Assembly: GCA_007128555.1 (NCBI GenBank) | Contig: SKXF01000242.1 | Coordinates: 1-7,973, forward strand | Reading direction: 5' to 3' | Origin: Clostridia bacterium | GTDB lineage: Bacteria > Bacillota_E > SLMV01 > PUMD01 | DNA: 7,973 nt | Shown here: positions 1 through 6,021 of the stretch, one piece after another | Layout: each line of letters begins with the position of its first letter | How positions within the stretch are numbered: the first letter of the stretch is position 1 | The notes under the pieces: generated by a model | What the model was told of the DNA's origin: nothing | Databases searched by the model: none | What the model saw: only the letters and a program-made list of their open reading frames with translations | Translations under genes and position numbers: made by a program

Positions 1-431
1 CGGTTGATACCTCGGGGCACGCAAAGTGGACAGACATGCAGAAAGTTGCCGCGTACACGGACCTTTTCCTCTATGACCTGAAGGTCATCGACTGTCAGAA
101 ACATGTGGAATTAACGGGAGTTTCGAACGAGCTGACCCTGGGGAACCTTGAGAAGCTCGCTGGCGTGCACCCTGAGATACGGGTTCGTTTTCCCCTGATC
201 CCGGGGTACACCGATGTCGAGGATGACCTGGAAGAAATGGCCCGTTGGCTGGTTTCGGTGGGTCTATACACCCTGGACCTTCTTCCCTATCACCGAACCG
301 GTATGGACAAATATGAGCGACTGGGAATGCAGTATCGGCTGCAAACGCTGTCTCCTCCTTCCGAGCAGAGGGTGGAGGCCGTCCGAGATTTACTCGTGGG
401 ATGTGGGTTGTCCGTGAAAATCGGAGGTTGA
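1..431 (+). CDS. Glycyl radical enzyme activating enzyme (radical SAM), 3' part only, HypE-like
   Basis: The gene runs in from the left edge; about 142 C-terminal residues are visible, read from base 3 to the TGA at 429-431. Visible hallmarks of glycyl-radical activases, in order: a V/ETSG-like start (VDTSGHA), LFLYDLK, H-x-ELTGVSNE, RVRFPLIPGYTD, and near the end DLLPYHRTGMDKYERL. The family uses S-adenosylmethionine and a [4Fe-4S] cluster to abstract a hydrogen from the Gly of its partner enzyme. The cluster-binding CxxxCxxC motif and any ferredoxin insert lie outside the window. The next gene starts five bases after the stop, and its ribosome binding site sits inside the last codons of this one. 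It is therefore almost certainly the cognate activase of the downstream HypD-like enzyme. The order activase then dehydratase is the reverse of the hypD-hypE order I recall from characterised clostridia. The family call is firm; partner specificity is inferred from position. Confidence 0.93.
   Translation, partial: VDTSGHAKWTDMQKVAAYTDLFLYDLKVIDCQKHVELTGVSNELTLGNLEKLAGVHPEIRVRFPLIPGYTDVEDDLEEMARWLVSVGLYTLDLLPYHRTGMDKYERLGMQYRLQTLSPPSEQRVEAVRDLLVGCGLSVKIGG
423..428 (+). promoter_or_regulatory. Ribosome binding site fixing the GTG start of the glycyl radical enzyme
   Basis: GGAGGT lies eight bases before GTG 437 and overlaps the last codons of the activase. An in-frame ATG at 401 and TTG at 428 are either upstream of or too close to this site, so GTG 437 is the best start. 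This arrangement implies translational coupling of the two genes. Confidence 0.75.
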
Positions 432-436
432 TCCTT

Positions 437-2791
437 GTGAGAGAGAGAGTAGTACGTCTTCGAGAGCAAAGCATCAATGCCATGCCTAGCATCACCATGG
501 AGAGAGCTGAGCTGGTGACCGCGGTATACCAGAGATACGAAGGGGAGGTCAGCACCCCCGTATTGCGTGCCCTGACCTTCAAACACCTGATGGAAAACAA
601 GGCGATTTACATCGGTGAAGATGAACTGATTGTCGGGGAGCGGGGTCCGGGCCCCAAAGCGACTCCCACCTACCCCGAGCTATGCTGCCACACTATCGAT
701 GATCTACAGATTATCAACGATCGCGAGAAAATCACCTTCAATGTGGATGAACGGGCCATGGCCATCCAACGGGAGCGGATCATCCCTTGCTGGGACGGCA
801 AGTCGATGCGCGACCGGATCTTCTCCGTCATGACGGAGAAGTGGAGGGATTGCTACCAGGCTGGAATGTTCACCGAGTTCATGGAACAGCGGGCTCCAGG
901 CCACACGGTGGGCGATGAGAAGATCTATCGCCAGGGGATGCTGGACTTCAAAGCGGCCATCGAGGCGAAATTGCGTGACCTGGACGACAAGGATCCCGAT
1001 GCCCTTCAGAAGAGGCAGCAGTGGAAGGCCATGCAGATCTCTGCCGATGCACTGGTCACCTTTGCTCGTCGTCACTCGGACAGAGCACGCCAGCTGGCTG
1101 ATATTGAAGAGGATCCTGCCAGGAAGCGGGAGCTGGAACGCATTGCCGAGGTCACCCATCGGGTGCCGGCCCACGCTCCGAGGAACTTCTGGGAGGCGCT
1201 CCAGGCCTACTGGTTTGTGCATCTGGCGGTGATAACAGAGCTGAATACCTGGGATGCCTTTTGCCCGGGCCGGTTGGATCAGCATCTTTACCCGTTTTAC
1301 CGGGGGGATCTCGATTCGGATGAGCTGACCCCGGCTGACGCCCGGGAGTTGCTGCAGTGTTTCTGGGTCAAGTTCAACAACCATCCGGCACCGCCCAAGG
1401 TCGGGGTTACCCTGGAGGAGAGCGGCACCTACACCGATTTCGCCAACATCAACATCGGCGGGCTCAAACCTGATGGTTCCGACGGGGTCAACGAGATCTC
1501 TTACATGCTGCTCGAGGTTGTCAACGAGATGCGGCTGACCCAGCCCAGCTCCAACATCCAGGTGAGCAAGAGGAGCCCCAACCAATTCATCAGGAAGGCT
1601 GTCGAGGTCATCAAGGGGGGCTTTGGCCAGCCATCGATCTTTAACACCGATGCGATCATCTCCGAACTGCTCCGGCAGGGCAAGTCCATCGAGGATGCTC
1701 GCTGCGGTGGGACGAGCGGCTGCGTTGAGGCCGGAGCCTTCGGAAAGGAAGCCTACATCCTTACGGGCTATTTCAACCTGACCAAGGTCCTGGAGATCAC
1801 GCTGAACGATGGCATCGACCCGGCCTCCGGGAAGAGAATCGGCGTGCGCACCGGTGATCCCCGGGGGTTTTCATCGTTCGAAGACCTGTTTGATGCTTAC
1901 CGAACGCAGCTAAATCACTTCATTGATATCAAGATCGAGGGCAACCACGCGATTGAGAAGATGTATGCTGACACCATGCCGTCGCCGTTTCTGTCCCTGG
2001 TCATCGACGATTGCATCGAGACGGGCAGGGACTATAACTCGGGTGGCGCACGTTACAACACCAACTACATCCAGGGGGTTGGGATTGGCACCATATCGGA
2101 TAGCCTGTCCGCCATCAAGTATCACGTCTATGACCATGGAAACATCACCATGGATCGCCTGCTCACGGCACTGGCGGCCGACTACGAGGATGAGGAGCCC
2201 CTCAGGCAGCTGCTGATGAACAGGACCCCCCGTTATGGAAACGATGATGATTACGTTGATGACCTCATGCGATCGGTATTTGAGACCTTCTACCAGGCTG
2301 TGGAGGGCCGACCTACGATGCGCGGTGGGACCTATCGCATCAACATGCTCCCTACGACCAGCCATGTGTATTTTGGCTCGGTGATCGGAGCCACGCCGGA
2401 GGGTAGAAAGGAAGGTCTGCCGCTGTCAGAGGGGATCTCGCCCGTGCAGGGAGCCGACCGCGCCGGGCCGACCGCGGTGATCCGGTCGGCCGGAAAGATG
2501 GATCAATTGCGAACGGGTGGAACCCTGCTGAACCAGAGGTTTGCCGCCGGGGTGCTTGAGGGGGAGGGTCTGACGAAGTTCGTGAGCCTGATCCGATCCT
2601 ACTTCCGCCTCGATGGGCATCACATCCAGTTCAACGTGGTTGATGCGGACACCTTGCGGGCTGCCCAGAGGGAGCCGGAGAAGCACCGGGATCTCATCGT
2701 GAGAGTCGCCGGTTACAGTGATTACTTCAACCATCTCAACCGGAAACTCCAGGATGAGATCATCTCGAGAACGGAACACCAGGCCTTTTAG
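437..2791 (+). CDS. hypD: Glycyl radical enzyme, trans-4-hydroxy-L-proline dehydratase-like (HypD)
   Basis: This is a complete glycyl radical enzyme of 784 residues from GTG 437, close to the roughly 790 of characterised HypD. HypD removes water from trans-4-hydroxy-L-proline, giving delta1-pyrroline-5-carboxylate, in the anaerobic cytoplasm. The thiyl-radical Cys429 sits in GTSGCVEAG with Glu431. The glycyl radical site is Gly759 in RVAGYSDYF near the C terminus. Residues recalled as lining the HypD pocket in Clostridioides difficile appear conserved: Phe148 and His156 (FMEQRAPGH), Asp273 (WDAF), Ser329, Asp334 and Phe335 (ESGTYTDF), Tyr445 and Thr640. The N terminus (RLREQSINAMPSI) also aligns with HypD, which supports the GTG start over the ATG at 401 that would overlap the activase by 31 bases. 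One difference is Ala432 after CVE where HypD, as I recall it, has Thr. Similarity is strong throughout. A related dehydratase with a slightly different substrate cannot be excluded. No pyrroline-5-carboxylate reductase gene follows. Confidence 0.88.
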   Translation: MRERVVRLREQSINAMPSITMERAELVTAVYQRYEGEVSTPVLRALTFKHLMENKAIYIGEDELIVGERGPGPKATPTYPELCCHTIDDLQIINDREKITFNVDERAMAIQRERIIPCWDGKSMRDRIFSVMTEKWRDCYQAGMFTEFMEQRAPGHTVGDEKIYRQGMLDFKAAIEAKLRDLDDKDPDALQKRQQWKAMQISADALVTFARRHSDRARQLADIEEDPARKRELERIAEVTHRVPAHAPRNFWEALQAYWFVHLAVITELNTWDAFCPGRLDQHLYPFYRGDLDSDELTPADARELLQCFWVKFNNHPAPPKVGVTLEESGTYTDFANINIGGLKPDGSDGVNEISYMLLEVVNEMRLTQPSSNIQVSKRSPNQFIRKAVEVIKGGFGQPSIFNTDAIISELLRQGKSIEDARCGGTSGCVEAGAFGKEAYILTGYFNLTKVLEITLNDGIDPASGKRIGVRTGDPRGFSSFEDLFDAYRTQLNHFIDIKIEGNHAIEKMYADTMPSPFLSLVIDDCIETGRDYNSGGARYNTNYIQGVGIGTISDSLSAIKYHVYDHGNITMDRLLTALAADYEDEEPLRQLLMNRTPRYGNDDDYVDDLMRSVFETFYQAVEGRPTMRGGTYRINMLPTTSHVYFGSVIGATPEGRKEGLPLSEGISPVQGADRAGPTAVIRSAGKMDQLRTGGTLLNQRFAAGVLEGEGLTKFVSLIRSYFRLDGHHIQFNVVDADTLRAAQREPEKHRDLIVRVAGYSDYFNHLNRKLQDEIISRTEHQAF

Positions 2792-3029
2792 AGTGCCCGC
2801 CCATGTGCAGGTGCATGGGGCGTGGTCAGGACCGTTGTGCCGTGCGGAAGGACCGAGAGTATGGCTCGATGGGTACTGAGAAACTACGTCTTGCGTCATG
2901 GGTCGGGCGGTGAGCCCCTTCACAACGGCGTATGGCCAGTGGACCAGGGCCTGTGGCATGGAGCTGGCCTGGTGGAGACCACTGCATTGTTGTCATGCAC
3001 CTGGACACTCGATCATGAACATTCCCCCA

Positions 3030-3057
3030 GGGGCCTACGGCACCACGCCGGGGCCCC
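3030..3057. repeat. Strong GC-only hairpin
   Basis: GGGGCC at 3030-3035 pairs with GGCCCC at 3052-3057. After a two-by-one internal loop, CGGC at 3038-3041 pairs with GCCG at 3047-3050 around the loop ACCAC. That gives ten G-C pairs. No T-run follows on either strand. It lies about 240 bases after the dehydratase stop, so a terminator or mRNA-end-stabilising role is possible but not shown. Confidence 0.4.
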
Positions 3058-3332
3058 GATGCCTTCATTGACGACGCTGCTGCACGGTCACACCTACGGT
3101 CAGCCGAAGACCCTCCCGCCTGGACCGAGGGTTCGGCCCCACCTCGGACCTGATCGACCGCTGATGGCACGTTACCAGCCCGGGTTCGCCGACGGACGCG
3201 AGGCGAAACAGGCCCTCGCATGCTATCGCCTCACATCGTACCTTGACGAATGCCAGTTTTCCCAGTCCCAAAGATTTTGCGCTGCGATCCTGCAATGGGG
3301 GATGATTGCACGACATGACAGCACACGGGGCA

Positions 3333-3353
3333 CCCGCTACCGACAGTGGCGGG
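3333..3353. repeat. Hairpin just beyond the lipoprotein gene stop
   Basis: CCCGCTAC (3333-3340) pairs with GTGGCGGG (3346-3353) around a five-base loop, with one G-U pair in the + strand RNA. It lies about 30 bases past the stop codon of the minus-strand lipoprotein gene. It could mark the end of transcripts from either direction. There is no T-run, so the terminator assignment is weak. Confidence 0.3.
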
Positions 3354-3383
3354 GATTCGAGTGTCATGGGCGAGGGTCCATCA

Positions 3384-4016
3384 TCAGGCGAAGAGGAGAA
3401 ACAGTCCCACGACGACCAGGATGACGCCGAGGATGCGGGAGAAAACCCGGTATGCCTCGCTGGGTCTTGCATCCCTCATCCGCCAGCCGATCTCCAGGAA
3501 GAATGCGAGGTCAGGATTGAGAGCGGATACCAGGCCGGCAGCGATCAGGATCAGTCCGACCAGCGGCATGCCCGCCGGTCGCGCTCTCTGTCCCGGATCG
3601 GCGGTGGGGCTTCCGAGAACCAGGATGCCCAGCGCGTCAACCGTGTCCCAGTCCTCAAAGGTCGCCCGTGTTCCGGGTTCGGTGCTGCCTGTGGACATGT
3701 TTCCCTGGTGAGCCCTTCGCAACACGCGTCCATCGGGGAATGCCACGCGGAAGGATCCAGCAGTTCCGGACACCAGGTACGTGTCACCGTTGGATTCGAC
3801 CGCATAATCCCATTCATCGCTGAGTCTCTTGATGGTGAGGGTGCTGTCACCGGTCTCGCTCTGGTACCGTTCGAGGCCGTCTTCCTGTCCGACGAGGTGG
3901 AATCGCTGATCACGAAAGATGACATCCGGGTCTTCGGCGGAACGACAGCCTGTGGCTACTGTCGCGAGGACCAGGATGAGGAGGATGATCCGGGTTGTGC
4001 GCAGCCTGGCATTCAC
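3384..4016 (-). CDS. Predicted lipoprotein with C-terminal DUF6199-like two-helix domain
   Basis: The protein has 210 residues. Basic residues at the N terminus (NARLRTTR) and a hydrophobic stretch at 10-20 lead to a lipobox ATGC with Cys24, which predicts lipidation and export. Residues 25-149 are hydrophilic, with a repeated beta-like pattern (VIFRDQRFHLVG, YAVESNGDTYLVSG, FRVAFPDGRVLRRA) that suggests a small beta-rich extracytoplasmic domain. The C terminus has a membrane segment at 150-167, then NPDLAFFLEIGWRMRDARPSEAYRV-type sequence and a last membrane segment at 195-209. The tryptophan followed by a P-S pair and Arg-x-x-Gly before the second helix resembles DUF6199. No function is known to me for this domain. 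A ribosome site (GGAGGGG) lies ten bases before ATG 4016 and a good promoter lies further upstream. The gene is alone in its unit and diverges from the dehydrogenase gene. The export call is good; the family name is less certain. Confidence 0.75.
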   Translation of the reverse strand: MNARLRTTRIILLILVLATVATGCRSAEDPDVIFRDQRFHLVGQEDGLERYQSETGDSTLTIKRLSDEWDYAVESNGDTYLVSGTAGSFRVAFPDGRVLRRAHQGNMSTGSTEPGTRATFEDWDTVDALGILVLGSPTADPGQRARPAGMPLVGLILIAAGLVSALNPDLAFFLEIGWRMRDARPSEAYRVFSRILGVILVVVGLFLLFA

Positions 4017-4060
4017 GGTAGACCCCTCCCCTTGGCGTACACCGACTCCGGTCTGCGAGT

Positions 4061-4089
4061 AGCATATCTTTGGAGTTCGGGGCAGTCAA
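4061..4089 (-). promoter_or_regulatory. Sigma70-type promoter of the lipoprotein gene
   Basis: Read on the minus strand, TTGACT (4089-4084) and TATGCT (4066-4061) are separated by exactly 17 bases. Both differ from consensus by only one or two positions. Transcription would start near 4054, giving a leader of about 38 bases that contains the GGAGGGG ribosome site before ATG 4016. Confidence 0.7.
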
Positions 4090-4231
4090 CCCGGATCCGG
4101 CAAGCAGAAATGCCCAGGTTTTTCCCTGCTTCTACAGGGTGCCGTCTTCCTGGCAGGCCATTACGATCATCGCCTGGAAAGAGCAAGTGACCGACGCGAT
4201 GGGTCGGTGGCCCCGGGTATATTCGCAGGAT

Positions 4232-4245
4232 TTGTGATATCACGT
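4232..4245. promoter_or_regulatory. Palindromic motif TTGTGATATCACGT, candidate operator
   Basis: The core GTGATATCAC (4234-4243) is a perfect ten-base palindrome. Thirteen of fourteen bases recur at 5983-5996 before the membrane-protein gene. It lies about 170 bases before the dehydrogenase start and about 145 bases beyond the lipoprotein promoter. No known regulator is assigned; it only loosely resembles CRP/FNR-type sites. Confidence 0.4.
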
Positions 4246-4401
4246 CACGAAGAACAGGAAAGAACGTTCATCCGATGCAGGGTACCGGGGGGATGGTATT
4301 TTGCGAGGGCTCTGAACGGCATTGGCTGGGATTCATGTTATTTCGGGTGCAGGCATGGGTTCCACCGCAGAGAACTCATGGTGGCTCAGAACGCAGGCTT
4401 G

Positions 4402-4407
4402 GGAGGG
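4402..4407 (+). promoter_or_regulatory. Ribosome binding site fixing the dehydrogenase start
   Basis: GGAGGG lies six bases before ATG 4414. The encoded protein then begins MKVLVIGSGMMG, which matches the usual first residues of this dehydrogenase family. This decides against the upstream start at 4207. Confidence 0.75.
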
Positions 4408-4413
4408 TGTAAG

Positions 4414-5574
4414 ATGAAGGTACTTGTGATTGGGTCAGGCATGATGGGCACTTCTGTTGTGAAAGACCTCTCAGAGGCCGACGGTGTGACGCATATCACC
4501 GCCGCCGACAGGGATCTTGGTGTTGCCCAGAGCGTCACGCAGCGGTGGTCTCCTGCCAGGGCTGTGATTCAACCGGTGCAGATGGATCTTGGGAACGCGC
4601 GCCAAGTGGTGGATCTTATGAAGGAACATGACATGGTGATCGGGACCTATCCGGAAAGGTGGGCGCTCCGCGTGACCGAATACGTGCTGGAGGCGGGCGT
4701 TGATCTGGTGGATGTGACCGCCCTTCAGCAATGGGAACAGCGAGCTCAGATGCATGAGCAGCTCGTATCGGCCGGCATCACCGTCATTCCCGGATGCGGC
4801 GTAGCACCTGGGCTGGCGAACATTCTCATGGGGATTGGGACAGAAAGAGTGAATCATGCCCATACCGCCAAGATCATGGTGGGTGGTTTGCCCCAGTCTC
4901 CCCGCCCCCCGCTTGATTACGCGGTCGTCTTCTCCTTCGAGACGGTGATAGACGAATACACGGTGAATCCTCGGATCATCAGGGACGGAAGAATCCACGA
5001 GTTGAAACCCCTTTCAGAGCTCGAGAACGTCACCTTCGAATCACCGGTCGGAGAGGCAGAATGTTTCCTCACCGATGGCCTGAACACCCTCCTTCGTACG
5101 ATGCCAAAACGAGGCCTGCAGCATGTTGAGGAGAAGACCGTGCGCTACAAGGGACACCGTGACACCATGGCCATGCTGCTCAATTGCGGTTTCTTCGGGG
5201 AAGAGCCCGTCGAGGTAGAAGGATTGGAGGGCGTGAAAGTGTCGCCCCGGCACCTCACGAGCTCTATCCTGACTCCACTGCTGCAGGCTGCTGATACCAG
5301 GGATGTGACCTGCATGCGTGTTGTGGTTCATGGCGATGAGGGGATCCAGTTCGACATGATGGATTACTACGATGAGGACAGCGAGATCAGTTCGATGGCA
5401 AGAACGACCGGTTATACCTGCTCAATCGTGGCCCAGATGCTGGCCGCAGGCCATATCAGGGAGAAAGGGTTTCTCCCGCCCGAGGAGGCCATAACCGACA
5501 GGAACTACGGAGAGTTGGAACAACAGTTGAAAAGGCGGGGTATCAACCTGGTTGCAAGCAGGCCTGGTGATTGA
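4414..5574 (+). CDS. Lysine 6-dehydrogenase / saccharopine dehydrogenase-like NAD(P)-dependent oxidoreductase
   Basis: The protein has 386 residues, nearly the same length as characterised lysine 6-dehydrogenase (about 385). It opens with a Rossmann dinucleotide-binding motif, VIGSGMMG (residues 5-12), and continues with the family hallmarks GCGVAPGLANIL (about 127-138), MVGGLPQSPRPPLDY, TVRYKGH, VSPRHLTSSILTPLL and a C-terminal SSMARTTGYTCS. The whole run resembles Geobacillus-type lysine 6-dehydrogenase, which oxidises the epsilon-amino group of L-lysine to allysine; allysine then cyclises to piperideine-6-carboxylate. Saccharopine dehydrogenase and other members of this fold share the same architecture, so the substrate is not proven by sequence. 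The gene stands alone, divergent from the lipoprotein gene. A hairpin at 5578-5616 follows the stop at once and may end the transcript. The family call is firm; lysine as substrate is likely but inferred. Confidence 0.85.
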   Translation: MKVLVIGSGMMGTSVVKDLSEADGVTHITAADRDLGVAQSVTQRWSPARAVIQPVQMDLGNARQVVDLMKEHDMVIGTYPERWALRVTEYVLEAGVDLVDVTALQQWEQRAQMHEQLVSAGITVIPGCGVAPGLANILMGIGTERVNHAHTAKIMVGGLPQSPRPPLDYAVVFSFETVIDEYTVNPRIIRDGRIHELKPLSELENVTFESPVGEAECFLTDGLNTLLRTMPKRGLQHVEEKTVRYKGHRDTMAMLLNCGFFGEEPVEVEGLEGVKVSPRHLTSSILTPLLQAADTRDVTCMRVVVHGDEGIQFDMMDYYDEDSEISSMARTTGYTCSIVAQMLAAGHIREKGFLPPEEAITDRNYGELEQQLKRRGINLVASRPGD

Positions 5575-5577
5575 CGA

Positions 5578-5616
5578 TGCCGGGTCATGGTTCACATGCT
5601 GTGACGTGAACCGGCA
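5578..5616. terminator. Hairpin directly after the dehydrogenase gene, possible terminator
   Basis: GGTTCAC (5589-5595) pairs perfectly with GTGAACC (5606-5612) around a ten-base loop. An outer TGCC/GGCA (5578-5581 with 5613-5616) adds four pairs beyond a seven-base bulge. It starts four bases after the stop codon. The missing T-run argues against a classical intrinsic terminator. Confidence 0.4.
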
Positions 5617-5642
5617 GCACTGCCCGTCCGAGAGGTTAAGCG

Positions 5643-5681
5643 AAATTACGTGCAGGGGCACTTAAATTCCGTGCGAGGTGC
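5643..5681. repeat. Two-copy direct repeat of 21-base period, possible IS end remnant
   Basis: AAATTACGTGCAGGGGC at 5643 is followed 21 bases later by AAATTCCGTGCGAGGTGC at 5664. Apart from a single-base gap they differ at about two positions. Short multiple repeats of this kind occur at the ends of IS21-type insertion sequences, but no transposase gene or second end is seen here, so the mobile-element link is only an inference. Confidence 0.4.
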
Positions 5682-5982
5682 GGATTCGCCACGTCTTGTC
5701 GGGTGAGACCCGTGTCGCCAGAAGGACTGGGTATGCTGCGTTTGATGTGCGAGAGCCGGGGAGATGACCCGGTTATGATGCATCGCATTTTTCTCCGGTT
5801 AACTTCTGATTCCGATCCCTTCCACTGAAGCGATCTTCCCCACAGATCATCTAACTGTCCAAAGGCCATCTCGGCAGTTTCATCTATCCTAAGAAACGAA
5901 GGGTCGCAGCCTGTGGGTGATCTACGTGTTACTGGGGTCGGATTGCGCATAGATATAGGCAGTCCAGTATGCGTAGACCCTA

Positions 5983-5996
5983 TTGTGACATCACGT
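5983..5996. promoter_or_regulatory. Near-palindromic motif TTGTGACATCACGT, candidate operator
   Basis: This motif matches the site at 4232-4245 at 13 of 14 positions. It lies 25 bases before the membrane-protein start codon, where a bound protein could block transcription or initiation. The regulator is unknown. Confidence 0.4.
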
Positions 5997-6021
5997 TGTT
6001 TCCTGGAGAGGAGGTTGTGGA

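Larger units (their letters stand above)
2792..3383. other. Gene-free gap between convergent genes, with GC-rich hairpins
   Basis: These 592 bases separate the end of the dehydratase gene (+) from the end of the lipoprotein gene (-). Open frames exist on both strands, but none has a recognisable motif, a good ribosome binding site or a family resemblance, and some run on into the lipoprotein gene in antisense. I see no tRNA or known RNA. Several inverted repeats are present: 2797-2822, 2937-2984, 3030-3057 and 3333-3353. None is followed by a clear T-run, so classical intrinsic terminators are not evident. The region may hold factor-dependent termination, an undetected RNA, or decayed sequence. 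Confidence 0.5.
4017..4413. other. Divergent intergenic region between lipoprotein and dehydrogenase genes
   Basis: These 397 bases hold the lipoprotein promoter on the minus side and the palindromic motif at 4232-4245. A small inverted repeat, ACCGAC/GTCGGT, lies at 4190-4208. The dehydrogenase frame stays open back to 4207, but the added 69 residues are Cys/Arg/Trp-rich and unlike the family, so I treat them as non-coding. No convincing sigma70 promoter for the dehydrogenase gene stands out. Confidence 0.55.
5575..6021. other. Long intergenic region before the membrane-protein gene
   Basis: This gap of 447 bases contains a hairpin (5578-5616), a tandem direct repeat (5643-5681) and the palindromic motif (5983-5996). 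A 104-residue frame on the minus strand (5636-5950) has no family I recognise, and its end simply translates the direct repeat, so I do not call it a gene. No convincing sigma70 promoter is visible. Confidence 0.5.

Noticed and set aside
704..1585. A 293-codon minus-strand frame inside the glycyl radical enzyme gene
   Set aside because: It is antisense to a gene with conserved catalytic residues along its length, and shows no motif of its own.
2822..3424. A 200-codon plus-strand frame after the dehydratase gene
   Set aside because: No ribosome site of note, composition rich in Arg, His and Pro, no family motif, and it runs into the lipoprotein gene in antisense.
3306..4190. A 294-codon plus-strand frame opposite the lipoprotein gene
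   Set aside because: It mirrors the lipoprotein gene, which has a lipobox, membrane segments, a ribosome site and a promoter; the plus-strand translation has no recognisable domain.
4207..4413. A 69-residue N-terminal extension of the dehydrogenase
   Set aside because: The family begins at MKVLVIGSG with a good ribosome site just before it; the extension lacks similarity to the family.
5636..5950. A 104-codon minus-strand frame in the intergenic region
   Set aside because: Its C terminus is only a translation of the tandem DNA repeat, and the rest shows no family resemblance or convincing ribosome site.
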